Below, piece after piece: positions 27,797-35,771 of a stretch of DNA of 64,000 bases. Position 1 is the first letter of the stretch; each line of letters opens with the position of its first letter. Origin of the DNA: Companilactobacillus versmoldensis DSM 14857 = KCTC 3814 (GTDB lineage Bacteria; Bacillota; Bacilli; Lactobacillales; Lactobacillaceae). The notes below the pieces were generated by a model that saw only the letters and a list, made by a program, of their open reading frames with translations, was not told where the DNA came from and made no database searches. The stretch lies in assembly GCF_001434295.1 (NCBI RefSeq), contig NZ_AZFA01000011.1:1-64000 (forward strand), given 5' to 3'. Made by a program: the position numbers and the translations under genes.

Positions 27797-28144
27797 TTGA
27801 AATCTAGTACTGCAGTTCAAAAGTCAGGCTGGATCGTTTGGTGGATCAATACCGTCATTTCGGTTCTGACATTAATTCTAACTATTTTCTTTATTTACCA
27901 CATTCCTAACACCCAATTTTCACCACAAGATAAAGCATTTACCTTTATCGTTTGGATGTTCATGTTGTTCTTCTTAGTTATTATTCAATTGCTAGCTTAT
28001 TTCATGATCAAATATCTACATCGGGATAATTCTTATATTTATCCGATCATCTTGATTGTCTTAGGCTTTTGCGGTTATACGCTTTACCTCATCCCTGGCA
28101 TCTGGGGTGTCATTTACGCTAACCACTTAAGACTAAATCCTTGA
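27797..28144 (+). CDS. Small three-helix membrane protein, unknown
   Basis: About 115 aa from a TTG start at 27797, chosen because AGGGGGG lies 9 nt upstream and a TATAAT box falls inside the longer in-frame extension (from 27737). Three hydrophobic segments are visible: GWIVWWINTVISVLTLILTIFF, FTFIVWMFMLFFLVIIQLLA and YIYPIILIVLGFCGYTLYL, ending GVIYANHLRLNP. No conserved charged residue or motif suggests transport or catalysis. The architecture resembles small DUF-type membrane proteins of lactobacilli. Monocistronic, with its own terminator. Confidence 0.7.
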   Translation: MKSSTAVQKSGWIVWWINTVISVLTLILTIFFIYHIPNTQFSPQDKAFTFIVWMFMLFFLVIIQLLAYFMIKYLHRDNSYIYPIILIVLGFCGYTLYLIPGIWGVIYANHLRLNP

Positions 28145-28156
28145 TGATAAATAGAA

Positions 28157-28199
28157 TCTCAAAATAAGAGCCCAATTCTTTTGAATTGAGCTCTTTTCG
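28157..28199 (+). terminator. Terminator of the 27797 membrane-protein gene
   Basis: AAGAGCCCAATTC / GAATTGAGCTCTT stem with loop TTTT and T-run; also usable by the convergent phosphatase gene. Confidence 0.85.
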
Positions 28200-28209
28200 T
28201 TAGTTTGAT

Positions 28210-29106
28210 TTAAGCTGCTAAATACTTACTTTGTAGCTGTTGAATGTCTTGATCAGTAAGTCCTAACTGGTTATGTAAGTATTGTGTGACTCCGCCATAC
28301 CTACTCGTTAGCTCATTGAAATATTCATCCAAATATGGTTGTTTGACACTTTCCATATCTTGGATCACATCCAATATTCTTTGACTCTTGGTATACTTGC
28401 GAGCCCTTTGCAGGTCATTGTTGACCTTAATTTGGCGATAACTATTCGATTCCAAATAATTTAAGTCGATTGTTTGTTTATCAGAACCCAATGCGGTGAG
28501 GATCAAGGCTGTCGCTACTCCTGTTCGGTCTTTTCCTGAAGTGCAATGGTATAAGGTCGCATTATCATTAGTCAGTAGAGTTTTGAACAAAGTTTTATAA
28601 GCGGTGACTGATTGTTGTGAATCGGCAATGTAATCATACATATCAAGCATTATTTGATCTCCTGTCTGATGCCCTTGTCTGACCTTTTTGACAATTGATT
28701 TAATGCTATGAGTTCCATCCAAGTAAGACAACTGGGGCGAAATAGCTTGATGTTGATAGAAAAACCAAGCTAAATTTTTATCTGGTGCCACGGTCACTTC
28801 AGCATTAGAACGGAAATCAATGATATTAGTGACGTGATGGTTTTCCCTTAATACCATCGCATCATTAGCTGTTGTCTGATTCAAAGAATCGGACCTGACT
28901 AGCTCGTTATTTTTAACATGTCGTCCTGAAGTAGTTATTACTCCACCTAAGTCACGCGTGTTGTGTGGTTGTGATAAAAACACTCCTGTATCAGTCGACA
29001 ATTCATCGGCACTAGCGATTGTTTTGATTGATAGAAACGAAATGATGGAAATAGCAACTGCTAAGATCACCAATAAAATTTTTTGATAATTTTTCCGTGA
29101 AAACAT
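28210..29106 (-). CDS. Secreted tyrosine/phosphoinositide-type phosphatase (Tyr_phosphatase3)
   Basis: A 298-aa protein with an N-terminal signal peptide or anchor (KILLVILAVAISIISFLS, cleavage possible after IASA) and a dual-specificity phosphatase domain. Landmarks are HNTRDLGG, the IDFRSNAEV segment and the P-loop HCTSGKDRTG, in which Cys is the nucleophile and Arg binds phosphate. The DRTG form of the loop fits the IphP/PF13350 family, which dephosphorylates phosphotyrosine and, in some members, phosphoinositides. The extracellular location suggests action on host or environmental phosphoesters or on exported proteins. The C-terminus ends in a helical QYLHNQLGLTDQDIQQLQS motif typical of the family. 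Confidence 0.9.
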   Translation of the reverse strand: MFSRKNYQKILLVILAVAISIISFLSIKTIASADELSTDTGVFLSQPHNTRDLGGVITTSGRHVKNNELVRSDSLNQTTANDAMVLRENHHVTNIIDFRSNAEVTVAPDKNLAWFFYQHQAISPQLSYLDGTHSIKSIVKKVRQGHQTGDQIMLDMYDYIADSQQSVTAYKTLFKTLLTNDNATLYHCTSGKDRTGVATALILTALGSDKQTIDLNYLESNSYRQIKVNNDLQRARKYTKSQRILDVIQDMESVKQPYLDEYFNELTSRYGGVTQYLHNQLGLTDQDIQQLQSKYLAA

Positions 29107-29196
29107 TTTATCCCCTCCCCACTTTTTACAAAATCATCGTAAACTTTCTATGTATATTTCTTGTATATTTTTATCATTATTGTTTTGAACAAAAAA

Positions 29197-29239
29197 ATCA
29201 TCACAATTCAATAGAGTTTGAATTGTGATGATTTTTCAG
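29197..29239. terminator. Terminator hairpin between the phosphatase and the 48-aa gene
   Basis: AATCATCACAATTCAA / TTGAATTGTGATGATT stem with a five-base loop and T-runs on both sides. It ends the minus-strand 48-aa gene. Confidence 0.9.
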
Positions 29240-29252
29240 TTAAGATAGCTTT

Positions 29253-29399
29253 TAAATTTTATTAGGCGACTTTTGATTTTAGATTGCCAATGGCTTCTTC
29301 AATTGTTTTACCAGTAGCAAAAATGTTTTCGTTATTTTTATCTACGACAGTAAACAATTGCGAATCTGTGTTTAAATATACGCGATATTTCATAATCAT
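29253..29399 (-). CDS. 48-aa small protein, HicB-like N-terminal fold
   Basis: A GGAGG ribosome site lies 6 nt before the ATG, and a strong terminator follows. The peptide reads MIMKYRVYLNTDSQLFTVVD, then a short strand (ENIFATGKT) and a helix beginning TIEEAIGNL. This strand-strand-strand-helix order and the T(I/L)EEA motif resemble the first half of HicB/UPF0150 antitoxin-like proteins, but there is no HicA partner and no DNA-binding domain. Probably a stand-alone small cytoplasmic protein of unknown role. Confidence 0.65.
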
Positions 29400-29546
29400 T
29401 GTTTACCTCCATCTTCATTATTATTATTCTGGTAGCGAATACATTTTATTTTATGTGTTTGTGATTAATTTGTCAAACAAAACATGCAATTTTTTTCAAT
29501 TGTTTTCTTCCCCATAACCATGGGAATGGTTACGGTTGCAATAGTT

Positions 29547-29592
29547 TGTGAAAAAAGGACTTTCAATTTAGGTTGAAAGTCCTTTTTTTATT
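29547..29592 (-). terminator. Terminator of the yolD-polymerase operon
   Basis: AAAGGACTTTCAA / TTGAAAGTCCTTT stem with six-base loop and T-runs. Confidence 0.9.
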
Positions 29593-29607
29593 TTTCAATA
29601 AATTCAT

Positions 29608-29961
29608 TTATTTTTCAATATGTCCGTGGTGATATTTGGAACTGCCATAATGTCCATGTGAAAGATCATGAACAATATCGCTTCCTGGATGAACCAAATG
29701 CTTAGTATCTCGATACTCAATTGACATTTGAGTATGTTTTTTCAGATCAATCAAAACTTGTCGATATAATTCTTCTTTATGGGGAATCTCTAATAGGTCA
29801 TAACTATGTAGTAGTTTATCCTTCTCTCGATGTGCCTGAAGAAAAAAACTATAACAGTCAAAAAGATGATTATCCACGATCAACAAATGATAGCGCCAGC
29901 GATATTTACGCAAAAAATGCTTATCATAATTCCTGATCAATTCTTTTGACTCTTTCAACAA
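29608..29961 (-). CDS. 117-aa His-rich protein downstream of the Y-family polymerase, unknown
   Basis: Starts at TTG 29961 (or 29958), 15 nt after the polymerase stop, so it is the third cistron of the SOS operon. The N-terminal half is helical and basic (KELIRNYDKHFLRKYRWRYH). The C-terminal 30 residues are His/Ser/Gly-rich (HDLSHGHYGSSKYHHGH), suggestive of metal binding. No motif is recognised. The ribosome site is weak, so it probably depends on coupling. A role in DNA-damage tolerance is suggested only by position. Confidence 0.65.
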   Translation of the reverse strand: MLKESKELIRNYDKHFLRKYRWRYHLLIVDNHLFDCYSFFLQAHREKDKLLHSYDLLEIPHKEELYRQVLIDLKKHTQMSIEYRDTKHLVHPGSDIVHDLSHGHYGSSKYHHGHIEK

Positions 29962-29976
29962 TTAATTTTCATCTGC

Positions 29977-31287
29977 TTAAGCTTGATGCCCGCCGACCAA
30001 TTTAGAACGGTCAATAGCTGTACCAGCACTCTTCTTACTATAACCACGGACAATCAATTTATAGCCATAGCGATCTCTGATCTGATCGATCGTATGTTCC
30101 AAACGAAGATTAGCATCGGCTTTACGAACATCTTCAAATAATGACAATTGCAAAGAATTAGGCTTACTGATCCGATTGACGCGTTCACCGAGATTTCTCA
30201 AAGCCTCACCTTGCCATTTCTTTTCGAACAAATATTTGACTGCTCGAATAAGATCATCAGTTTGATTAGTTGGATCAACCTTTGTTTGGGCACTGAACCC
30301 ACGTTGATTAGCCTGATTAGGTTCTGAAAAGCCAATCTGGATGCCGACCACTTCACCTAGCACTTGGTGTTTACGTAACCGTGTCCCAACTTGATCGGCT
30401 ATTTCAAATAAGACCGTTTCAATATCATCTTTTGTTAAATAATCCCGCATCAAAACTTGGCTATTACCATAACCTTTATTATCAGATCTAGGCACATAAC
30501 GCTTGGTAAGATCTGAATAATCGATTCCCCAGCTGTGAAAATATAAGGCATCTCCTAGAACTCCAAATTTTTTTTGCAATTTTTTTCGATTTGTATGAGC
30601 CAGATCATAAAGAGTATGAATTCCCATCCGCTCTAATTTATCGGCAGTTTTACTTCCAATCGACCAAAAGTCGGTCAAGGATGGTATCTTCCAAATCGTT
30701 TTTGGAACATCTTGATAATTCCATTGAGCACGCCAAGGTGCTTCTGTCTTAGCTGCATTATCCAAAGCTAGTTTAGCCATCAAAGGATTAGGACCAATAC
30801 CAACCGTCGTGACGATACCAGTCTCTTGAAAAACCTTTTTTTGAATTTTAGCCGCTATTTCATCATTAGTCCCAAATAATTTATGACTGTGACTGACATC
30901 AATAAAAGCTTCATCGATACTGTAAATGAACCAATGTTGATCATCAGTGAATTGGCGAAAAATTTGGTTGATCCGATAGTTTAGTTTGATGTAGTCACTC
31001 ATATGCGGAGCTACCAATTGAATATCCATATCCGAACGCAATTCAAATTTACGAGTCCCTAATTTGACACCATAATCTTTTTTAGTATCTGGTGAAGCGG
31101 CTAGGATCAATCCACCATTAGATTCAGCACGAGACAAAACCGCAATCTTAGCTGCTAAGGGATATTCTGCCCGTCTAATAGCTTCAGTGCTGGCATAGAA
31201 TGACTTACAGTCAATGCACATAATATCTCTCACAGGTAACCGGCTGGGGTCGTCAAAGGGTGTACTCATCATCCCACCACTTTCCAT
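29977..31287 (-). CDS. Y-family DNA polymerase (UvrX/UmuC-like)
   Basis: A 436-aa error-prone translesion polymerase. The catalytic core has the N-terminal IDCKSFYASTEAI with the first Asp, the YSIDEAFIDVS segment with the S-I-D-E active-site acids, helix-hairpin-helix residues (LTDFWSIGSKTADKLERMGI) and a little-finger domain. The C-terminus extends as in UvrX proteins. The true start may be the ATG at 31272 or 31269, where GGTGGG lies upstream; the longer form overlaps the YolD gene by 35 nt. Part of a LexA-controlled operon with the YolD-like gene. No beta-clamp motif was confidently located. Confidence 0.92.
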   Translation of the reverse strand: MESGGMMSTPFDDPSRLPVRDIMCIDCKSFYASTEAIRRAEYPLAAKIAVLSRAESNGGLILAASPDTKKDYGVKLGTRKFELRSDMDIQLVAPHMSDYIKLNYRINQIFRQFTDDQHWFIYSIDEAFIDVSHSHKLFGTNDEIAAKIQKKVFQETGIVTTVGIGPNPLMAKLALDNAAKTEAPWRAQWNYQDVPKTIWKIPSLTDFWSIGSKTADKLERMGIHTLYDLAHTNRKKLQKKFGVLGDALYFHSWGIDYSDLTKRYVPRSDNKGYGNSQVLMRDYLTKDDIETVLFEIADQVGTRLRKHQVLGEVVGIQIGFSEPNQANQRGFSAQTKVDPTNQTDDLIRAVKYLFEKKWQGEALRNLGERVNRISKPNSLQLSLFEDVRKADANLRLEHTIDQIRDRYGYKLIVRGYSKKSAGTAIDRSKLVGGHQA

Positions 31288-31645
31288 CTTTTACTGAACC
31301 GATCCAACGAATCTGCTCAACTTGAAGAATTTTGAATTCACTATTGTCCAATTGTAGATAAATTTGTCCTGAGCCAAAACCTGCTACGATTCCTTTAAAT
31401 TCGGGGATCAAATAATCATCCTCTAAGACATTAACTTGAATCAATACTTCATTCGCATGTAACCTGGAGTTATTCAATCGTTCACTGATCTGCCCGGATT
31501 TCATCTGCGTGTGCTGCGGTTGCTTGCGTTCTTTTATTTTTTCTTCGTCCATATAGGCACTATGATCAGACAGTAGCCAGCCCATCCATTTCATCATGCC
31601 ACGATCGTTATATAGCCACTTCTCACGTGGAACAATATTTTCCAT
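31253..31645 (-). CDS. YolD-like protein
   Basis: About 130 aa from ATG 31645, preceded by GGTTGGTGA. An N-terminal part with DRGMMKWMGWLLSDH is followed by a charged linker and a small beta domain (GIVAGFGSGQIYLQLDNSEFKILQVEQIRWIGSV), the hallmark of the YolD-like family. These proteins sit next to UvrX-type polymerases in Firmicutes and are thought to regulate or assist them, analogous to UmuD; the exact role is unproven. It overlaps the polymerase start. First gene after the LexA box. Confidence 0.85.
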   Translation of the reverse strand: MENIVPREKWLYNDRGMMKWMGWLLSDHSAYMDEEKIKERKQPQHTQMKSGQISERLNNSRLHANEVLIQVNVLEDDYLIPEFKGIVAGFGSGQIYLQLDNSEFKILQVEQIRWIGSVKDGKWWDDEYTL

Positions 31646-31670
31646 CTGAATCACCAACCTTTATAAAGAC

Positions 31671-31699
31671 ATTATACGAACGTACGTTCGCTTTTTCAA
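31671..31699 (-). promoter_or_regulatory. Promoter with LexA (SOS) operator in the spacer
   Basis: TTGAAA (31694-31699), 17-nt spacer, TATAAT (31671-31676). The spacer contains CGAACGTACGTTCG (31677-31690), a perfect palindromic match to the Firmicutes LexA/DinR box CGAAC-N4-GTTCG. Bound LexA would block RNA polymerase directly. Confidence 0.92.
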
Positions 31700-31732
31700 G
31701 AATTATCTAAAAAATTTCAAAAATTGGTCACA

Positions 31733-31777
31733 AAAAAAGAGCTCAGATTCCTGTATACCAGGAATTTGAGCTCTCCT
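31733..31777 (-). terminator. Terminator of the cold-shock gene
   Basis: AGAGCTCA-ATTCCT / AGGAAT-TGAGCTCT stem with T7 on the minus strand. Confidence 0.85.
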
Positions 31778-31807
31778 ACATGATTCGATCATGTATTAAA
31801 CTACTAA

Positions 31808-32008
31808 TTAGTCTTTAACGATGTTAGCAGCTTGTGGTCCACGGTCGCCTTCTTCAACGTCAAAAGTAACGTGTTGGCCTTCGTCTAAAGTCTTGAATCC
31901 TTCACCTTGGATAGCTGAGAAGTGAGCAAATACGTCACTGCCATCTTCGCGAGTAATAAAACCAAAACCTTTATCAGGGTTAAACCATTTAACTGTTCCT
32001 TGTTCCAT
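31808..32008 (-). CDS. Cold-shock protein (CspA family)
   Basis: A 66-aa single-stranded nucleic-acid-binding OB-fold protein acting as an RNA chaperone. Start ATG 32008 has GGAGG 9 nt upstream; ten upstream in-frame codons are rejected. RNP1 (GFGFITRED) and RNP2 (VFAHFSAI) are both present, and the end [10 protein letters not shown] is typical. The upstream stretch up to about 32110 is AT-rich and could be the long structured leader usual for csp genes. Confidence 0.95.
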   Translation of the reverse strand: MEQGTVKWFNPDKGFGFITREDGSDVFAHFSAIQGEGFKTLDEGQHVTFDVEEGDRGPQAANIVKD

Positions 32009-32258
32009 GAATGAGAACCTCCAGCGCTTGTTGCGCATTTTTTTTGCATTGTTAAGCTAATCCAGAAAGTAACCATTCGTGAAGAAAAATTAAATCTCTA
32101 ACCAACTCGTAATACAATAATGTGAGTATACATGAATTTTTCGGAAATAGATACCGATTTGAACTATTTATTTAATTTAATTCTATTTTTGTCGGTTTAA
32201 AAGCATTTTTTCTTATCAAATATGCCCTACTTTGTATAATTTTCGTAAAAATCAGCCA

Positions 32259-32296
32259 TAAAAAAAACTCTAAAACTTTCTCAGTTTTAGAGTCAA
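32259..32296 (-). terminator. Terminator of the 74-aa gene
   Basis: ACTCTAAAACT / AGTTTTAGAGT stem with T8. Confidence 0.85.
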
Positions 32297-32320
32297 GTTT
32301 AAGTTGTAAGATTCTTAGGC

Positions 32321-32545
32321 TTAAGCTTTTAAGTTCTTCTCGACGTAATCTTTTACATCGTCTTCACTCATGCTTAAAAATGGCTTCATAGTCTCGATAG
32401 TCTTATCGGTACTACGATCGTCGTTTTCCATCATATGATTCCAAATTGCGTCACGAACGATAGTTTTATCATCGCTCCAGTCAAAAGCATCGCTCATTTT
32501 CATATTAAGAACCTGTGGTTCAGTTGCAATATTTGAATCTGTCAT
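32321..32545 (-). CDS. 74-aa acidic protein, unknown
   Basis: AAGGAGG precedes the ATG at 9 nt, and a terminator follows, so it is a real monocistronic gene. The protein is acidic and helical (DAFDWSDDKTIVRDAIWNHM, then SMSEDDVKDYVEKNLKA). It has no Cys, no membrane segment and no known motif. It looks like a small soluble regulatory or stress protein; I do not recognise the family. Confidence 0.8.
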   Translation of the reverse strand: MTDSNIATEPQVLNMKMSDAFDWSDDKTIVRDAIWNHMMENDDRSTDKTIETMKPFLSMSEDDVKDYVEKNLKA

Positions 32546-32770
32546 GTCAAACAGCCTCCTTAGAATTTACAACATCATTATAAGTCTATTTATTAAAAAT
32601 GACACAGAAAAGGTACTACTTTTTTCAATCGCAACATAATTTATCAACTTATTTTCGGTAAGGATTTTTATATAAATGCAACTATTATTTTTGTATCTTT
32701 TGGAATAAACTTGAGTTAAAGTACACCAATTAAAAAATATTGACTATGTTAGTTGAAAGAAGCGATCATT

Positions 32771-33619
32771 GTGAATACAAAAATTGCTGTTATAGCTGAT
32801 AGCCACGGAAATGCTACCGCCTTAAAAGCAGTTATCGAGGATGCCAAAAAGTTAGGAGTCCAAGAATACTGGTCCTTAGGAGATATCGCCTTCGGTGGCT
32901 CATCTTCAGAAGATTGTTTTGAGATGCTCAATGAAGTGAACACCACCCAATATTTAATGGGCAATTGGGAATCTGCCTACTTGGACGTGATAGATAATAA
33001 ATCAGTCGATTTAAGTGACCCAAGTGACATCTATTTCATATCCTTAGTACGTTATGAACAACAATATTTCAGTGCTACCCGCAGCCAACAAATCAGGGAT
33101 CTTCCTATGAATAATGAAAAAGAAATCTTAGGAACAGTCTTTTCATTGACACATAATCTGCCCAATAAAAATCGTGGGCATTCATTGTTCCCCGACAAAA
33201 AAGAAAGTAATTTTGATAAACTTGAAATCGACAAAAAGATGGACGTTGCCATATATGCCCACACGCACACGCCAGTCTGGCGTTACACTACTGATGGTCA
33301 AATGATTTTGACTCCCGGTTCAGTCGGTCAACCATGGTACTCTAGGAAAAAATTGATGCACAATCGTGATGCAAGTTACCTGGTGCTCTCCTTGTCTGAC
33401 TCAAAAATTGAAGGAGTAGACTTCCGTCGTATCCCTTATAGCATTGATGAAGAATTAGCGCATGCGAAGAATCTAGGACATCCCTACTTAGACTTATATA
33501 AGAAATTATTAATGACTGGTCAACCATCGACCCATGATAAAGATGTCTTACAAAAAATCAATCGTCAAAATCACTACAAAGAAAAAGCTGAAAATTTCTT
33601 AAATCAATTACCTAAATAA
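32771..33619 (+). CDS. Metallophosphoesterase (calcineurin-like)
   Basis: About 282 aa from GTG 32771 (MNTKIAVIADSHGN); an in-frame TTG six codons earlier is the alternative. Metal-binding blocks of the calcineurin fold are present: ADSHGNATAL (D-x-H), WSLGDIAFGG (GD), GNWES (GNxE), SLTHNLP (H) and YAHTHTPVW (GH-like). The substrate is probably a phosphodiester or phosphomonoester. It is co-directional with the NrnA-like gene 18 nt downstream, which points to nucleotide or cyclic dinucleotide turnover. The C-terminal helical extension (NRQNHYKEKAENFLNQL) is longer than in YfcE enzymes. Confidence 0.85.
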   Translation: MNTKIAVIADSHGNATALKAVIEDAKKLGVQEYWSLGDIAFGGSSSEDCFEMLNEVNTTQYLMGNWESAYLDVIDNKSVDLSDPSDIYFISLVRYEQQYFSATRSQQIRDLPMNNEKEILGTVFSLTHNLPNKNRGHSLFPDKKESNFDKLEIDKKMDVAIYAHTHTPVWRYTTDGQMILTPGSVGQPWYSRKKLMHNRDASYLVLSLSDSKIEGVDFRRIPYSIDEELAHAKNLGHPYLDLYKKLLMTGQPSTHDKDVLQKINRQNHYKEKAENFLNQLPK

Positions 33620-33637
33620 TTTTTATAGAGGTGGCAT

Positions 33638-34579
33638 ATGTTTGAACAAATCATCCAAGAAATAAATAACCATCACAAAATCATTATCATCCGGCATCAA
33701 AATCCTGATCCAGACGCCATTGGCTCCCAGTTAGGTTTAGCAACTGTCTTAAGAAATAAATTTCCTGACAAGAAAATTTATACTCCTGGTACTGAACTAG
33801 AAGTATTCGATTGGCTAGGCAAAATGCAATCGATCACTGACTCAGCCTATAAAGGTGCTTTGATCATCGCAGTCGATACCGCCAATAAAATTCGCATTGA
33901 TGTTGAACACCACTTTACTGACCAAGAGCAAATTATCAAGATAGATCACCATCCTAATGATGATCCTTTTGGAAAAATAAATTGGGTCGATGAAAATTTT
34001 TCTAGTTGTGCAGAAATGATTTTCACCTTTGCCGAAAAAACTGATTTACCTGTCAATGCAGACGCGGGTCGCTTGCTATATGCTGGTCTCATCGGTGACA
34101 CGAACCGTTTCTTATATCCTGAAACTAACGCCCAAACACTGGAGATAGCTGCAAAACTAGTCAAAACTGGCATCAACGTTTCCGAGATCAGCCAGCATGA
34201 AGATAGCATGTCATTGGAAATCTCTCGTCTCGAAGCCTATATCTTGGAAAATTTCACGTTGACTGAAAATGGCTGTGGCTACATAGTGATCGACCATCGT
34301 AACCTGAGGATCTTCAATCTCAATCCCGGTGAATTAGATTATGCTGTACCTTTGATTGGTAAAATCAATTCAGTCAAAACTTGGGCAGTCATCAGTGAAC
34401 CTGAGCCAGAAAAATTTCGAGTCAATCTACGATCGAAAGCTGTGTCGATCAACCAAATTGCTGTTAAATATGGCGGTGGTGGGCATCCTCTTGCCAGTGG
34501 AGTTTTTCTCCATGATTACAAATCGGTCGACCACTTGATTGAAGATATGGATCAAATAACAAAATCAACTGTAGAATAA
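33638..34579 (+). CDS. nrnA: DHH-DHHA1 phosphoesterase, NrnA-like
   Basis: A 313-aa bifunctional oligoribonuclease / pAp phosphatase type. The DHH domain has HQNPDPDAIGSQLG (motif I), AVDTANKIR (motif II), IDHHPNDDPFG (motif III) and LLYAGLIGDTNRFLYP. The DHHA1 domain has the GGGGHPLASG glycine motif near residue 285. These proteins degrade nano-RNAs and hydrolyse pApA, the product of c-di-AMP breakdown. AGAGGTGG lies 6 nt before the ATG. Second cistron after the metallophosphoesterase. Confidence 0.88.
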   Translation: MFEQIIQEINNHHKIIIIRHQNPDPDAIGSQLGLATVLRNKFPDKKIYTPGTELEVFDWLGKMQSITDSAYKGALIIAVDTANKIRIDVEHHFTDQEQIIKIDHHPNDDPFGKINWVDENFSSCAEMIFTFAEKTDLPVNADAGRLLYAGLIGDTNRFLYPETNAQTLEIAAKLVKTGINVSEISQHEDSMSLEISRLEAYILENFTLTENGCGYIVIDHRNLRIFNLNPGELDYAVPLIGKINSVKTWAVISEPEPEKFRVNLRSKAVSINQIAVKYGGGGHPLASGVFLHDYKSVDHLIEDMDQITKSTVE

Positions 34580-34586
34580 TTTTTAA

Positions 34587-34621
34587 AAGCGACGCAATCT
34601 TACCCGATTACGTCGCTTATT
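34587..34621 (+). terminator. Terminator after the NrnA-like gene
   Basis: AAGCGACG / CGTCGCTT stem with an imperfect inner part (CAATC/GATTA) and a short T/A-rich tail; convergent to the next gene. Confidence 0.65.
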
Positions 34622-34625
34622 TATT

Positions 34626-35282
34626 CTATAAAATTCGATTATATTCGATAACTCTAGGATTGAAACCAAACTTTGCGAATTCCACCGTGGTGATAGAAAG
34701 ATTATCCGGTTGAATTGGGTCCAATAATTCAGGAGCATACGTCCCCACTAGGGCAGTCAATATTGCACTGTGAGTAACGACCAAGATTGGTTTATGGCTC
34801 TCTTTAGAAATAATGATCTCCTTGATCACATCGGAAAACCTTTCCCAAAATTTAGCACTAGTCTCCGCTAATTTTGATTTATCCAAACTTGCCAAGTTAT
34901 CTTGAAAATCGTTTGGAGTCATTTTTTCTGGTTCATCCATTGCATCTTCGACTAATTTAAAAATTTTCTTTTTCGGTTGGCCTTCAAATGATCCATAAAA
35001 TTGCTCCCGTAATTCCGGCATCGGCTTGATTGTCAAAGTCTTTTGCCCTACTTCAGTCAATCCTTGATTGATCTCACTACAAGTTTGAATTGAACGATTC
35101 ATATCGCTGCAATAAATCGTATTGGAAAATTCTCCTAATTGAGAAATCTTTTTACCTAATGCAAAAGCTTGTTCATGGCCACTTTCAGTCAATGGCGTAT
35201 CGGACCAGCCCTGCATTACTTGCAAATAATTAAAATAAGTCTGACCATGACGAATAAAATAAATCTTTGTCGGATCATCCAT
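34626..35282 (-). CDS. Histidine phosphatase (phosphoglycerate-mutase-like)
   Basis: About 218 aa from ATG 35282, chosen over 35297 because AAGGT lies 7 nt upstream. The RHG signature is IYFIRHGQTYFN, with the catalytic His in RHG. Further core residues are the Glu of ELREQFYGSFEG and the second His of VVTHSAILTALVG. The 2H-phosphatase fold acts on phosphorylated sugars or alarmone-like small molecules, and the family cannot be assigned a substrate from sequence. Clearly not a glycolytic dPGM, because the C-terminus is different. Confidence 0.85.
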   Translation of the reverse strand: MDDPTKIYFIRHGQTYFNYLQVMQGWSDTPLTESGHEQAFALGKKISQLGEFSNTIYCSDMNRSIQTCSEINQGLTEVGQKTLTIKPMPELREQFYGSFEGQPKKKIFKLVEDAMDEPEKMTPNDFQDNLASLDKSKLAETSAKFWERFSDVIKEIIISKESHKPILVVTHSAILTALVGTYAPELLDPIQPDNLSITTVEFAKFGFNPRVIEYNRIL

Positions 35283-35462
35283 TGATCTTACCTTCATTTT
35301 CCTAAAATTAAGTCGATTGTCACATTAAATTATAGCGGAATTTCATTACAAATAATGTCAGATTATCAAAAAACTACTTTTAAAAATAAATACGATAAGA
35401 TAAATTTTTTCATTTATGATAACAGTATCAATAAAGAAGTCTGACTCAAGGAAGGTCTTAAT

Positions 35463-35771
35463 ATGAAAGCAGTATATCCGATCACAATGATAAAAAGTCA
35501 GCGAGATTATTATCCATATTATGTTGATATACCAGACTTGGATTGTGCAATCCATGCTGAGGATCCTGTATCCGGTATGCAACATGCAAGAAGGCGTATC
35601 CAGGATGAAATAGATATTCTTGATCAGGATGGCAAAAAAATCCCTCCATCAAATCCAGAATTACCAACCGCACCCCAAGCAGATATAGTAACTCTAGTTG
35701 ACATCGATACTGAAGAATTAGAACAAGAAAGTCGTGAGAAAAAACGCTCCAGTTATTTTTATGCAAATTAA
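35463..35771 (+). CDS. Orphan HicB-like protein
   Basis: A 102-aa protein with AAGGAAGG before the ATG. The N-terminal HicB/UPF0150 fold reads YYPYYVDIPDLDCAIHAEDP, followed by a helix (VSGMQHARRRIQDEIDIL) and a proline-rich turn (KKIPPSNPELP) typical of HicB antitoxins. No HicA toxin gene (about 60 aa, dsRBD-like) lies beside it on either strand, and there is no ribbon-helix-helix or HTH domain. It is therefore an orphan. The minus strand of the whole gene is open as the tail of the MutS-like ORF. Confidence 0.8.
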   Translation: MKAVYPITMIKSQRDYYPYYVDIPDLDCAIHAEDPVSGMQHARRRIQDEIDILDQDGKKIPPSNPELPTAPQADIVTLVDIDTEELEQESREKKRSSYFYAN

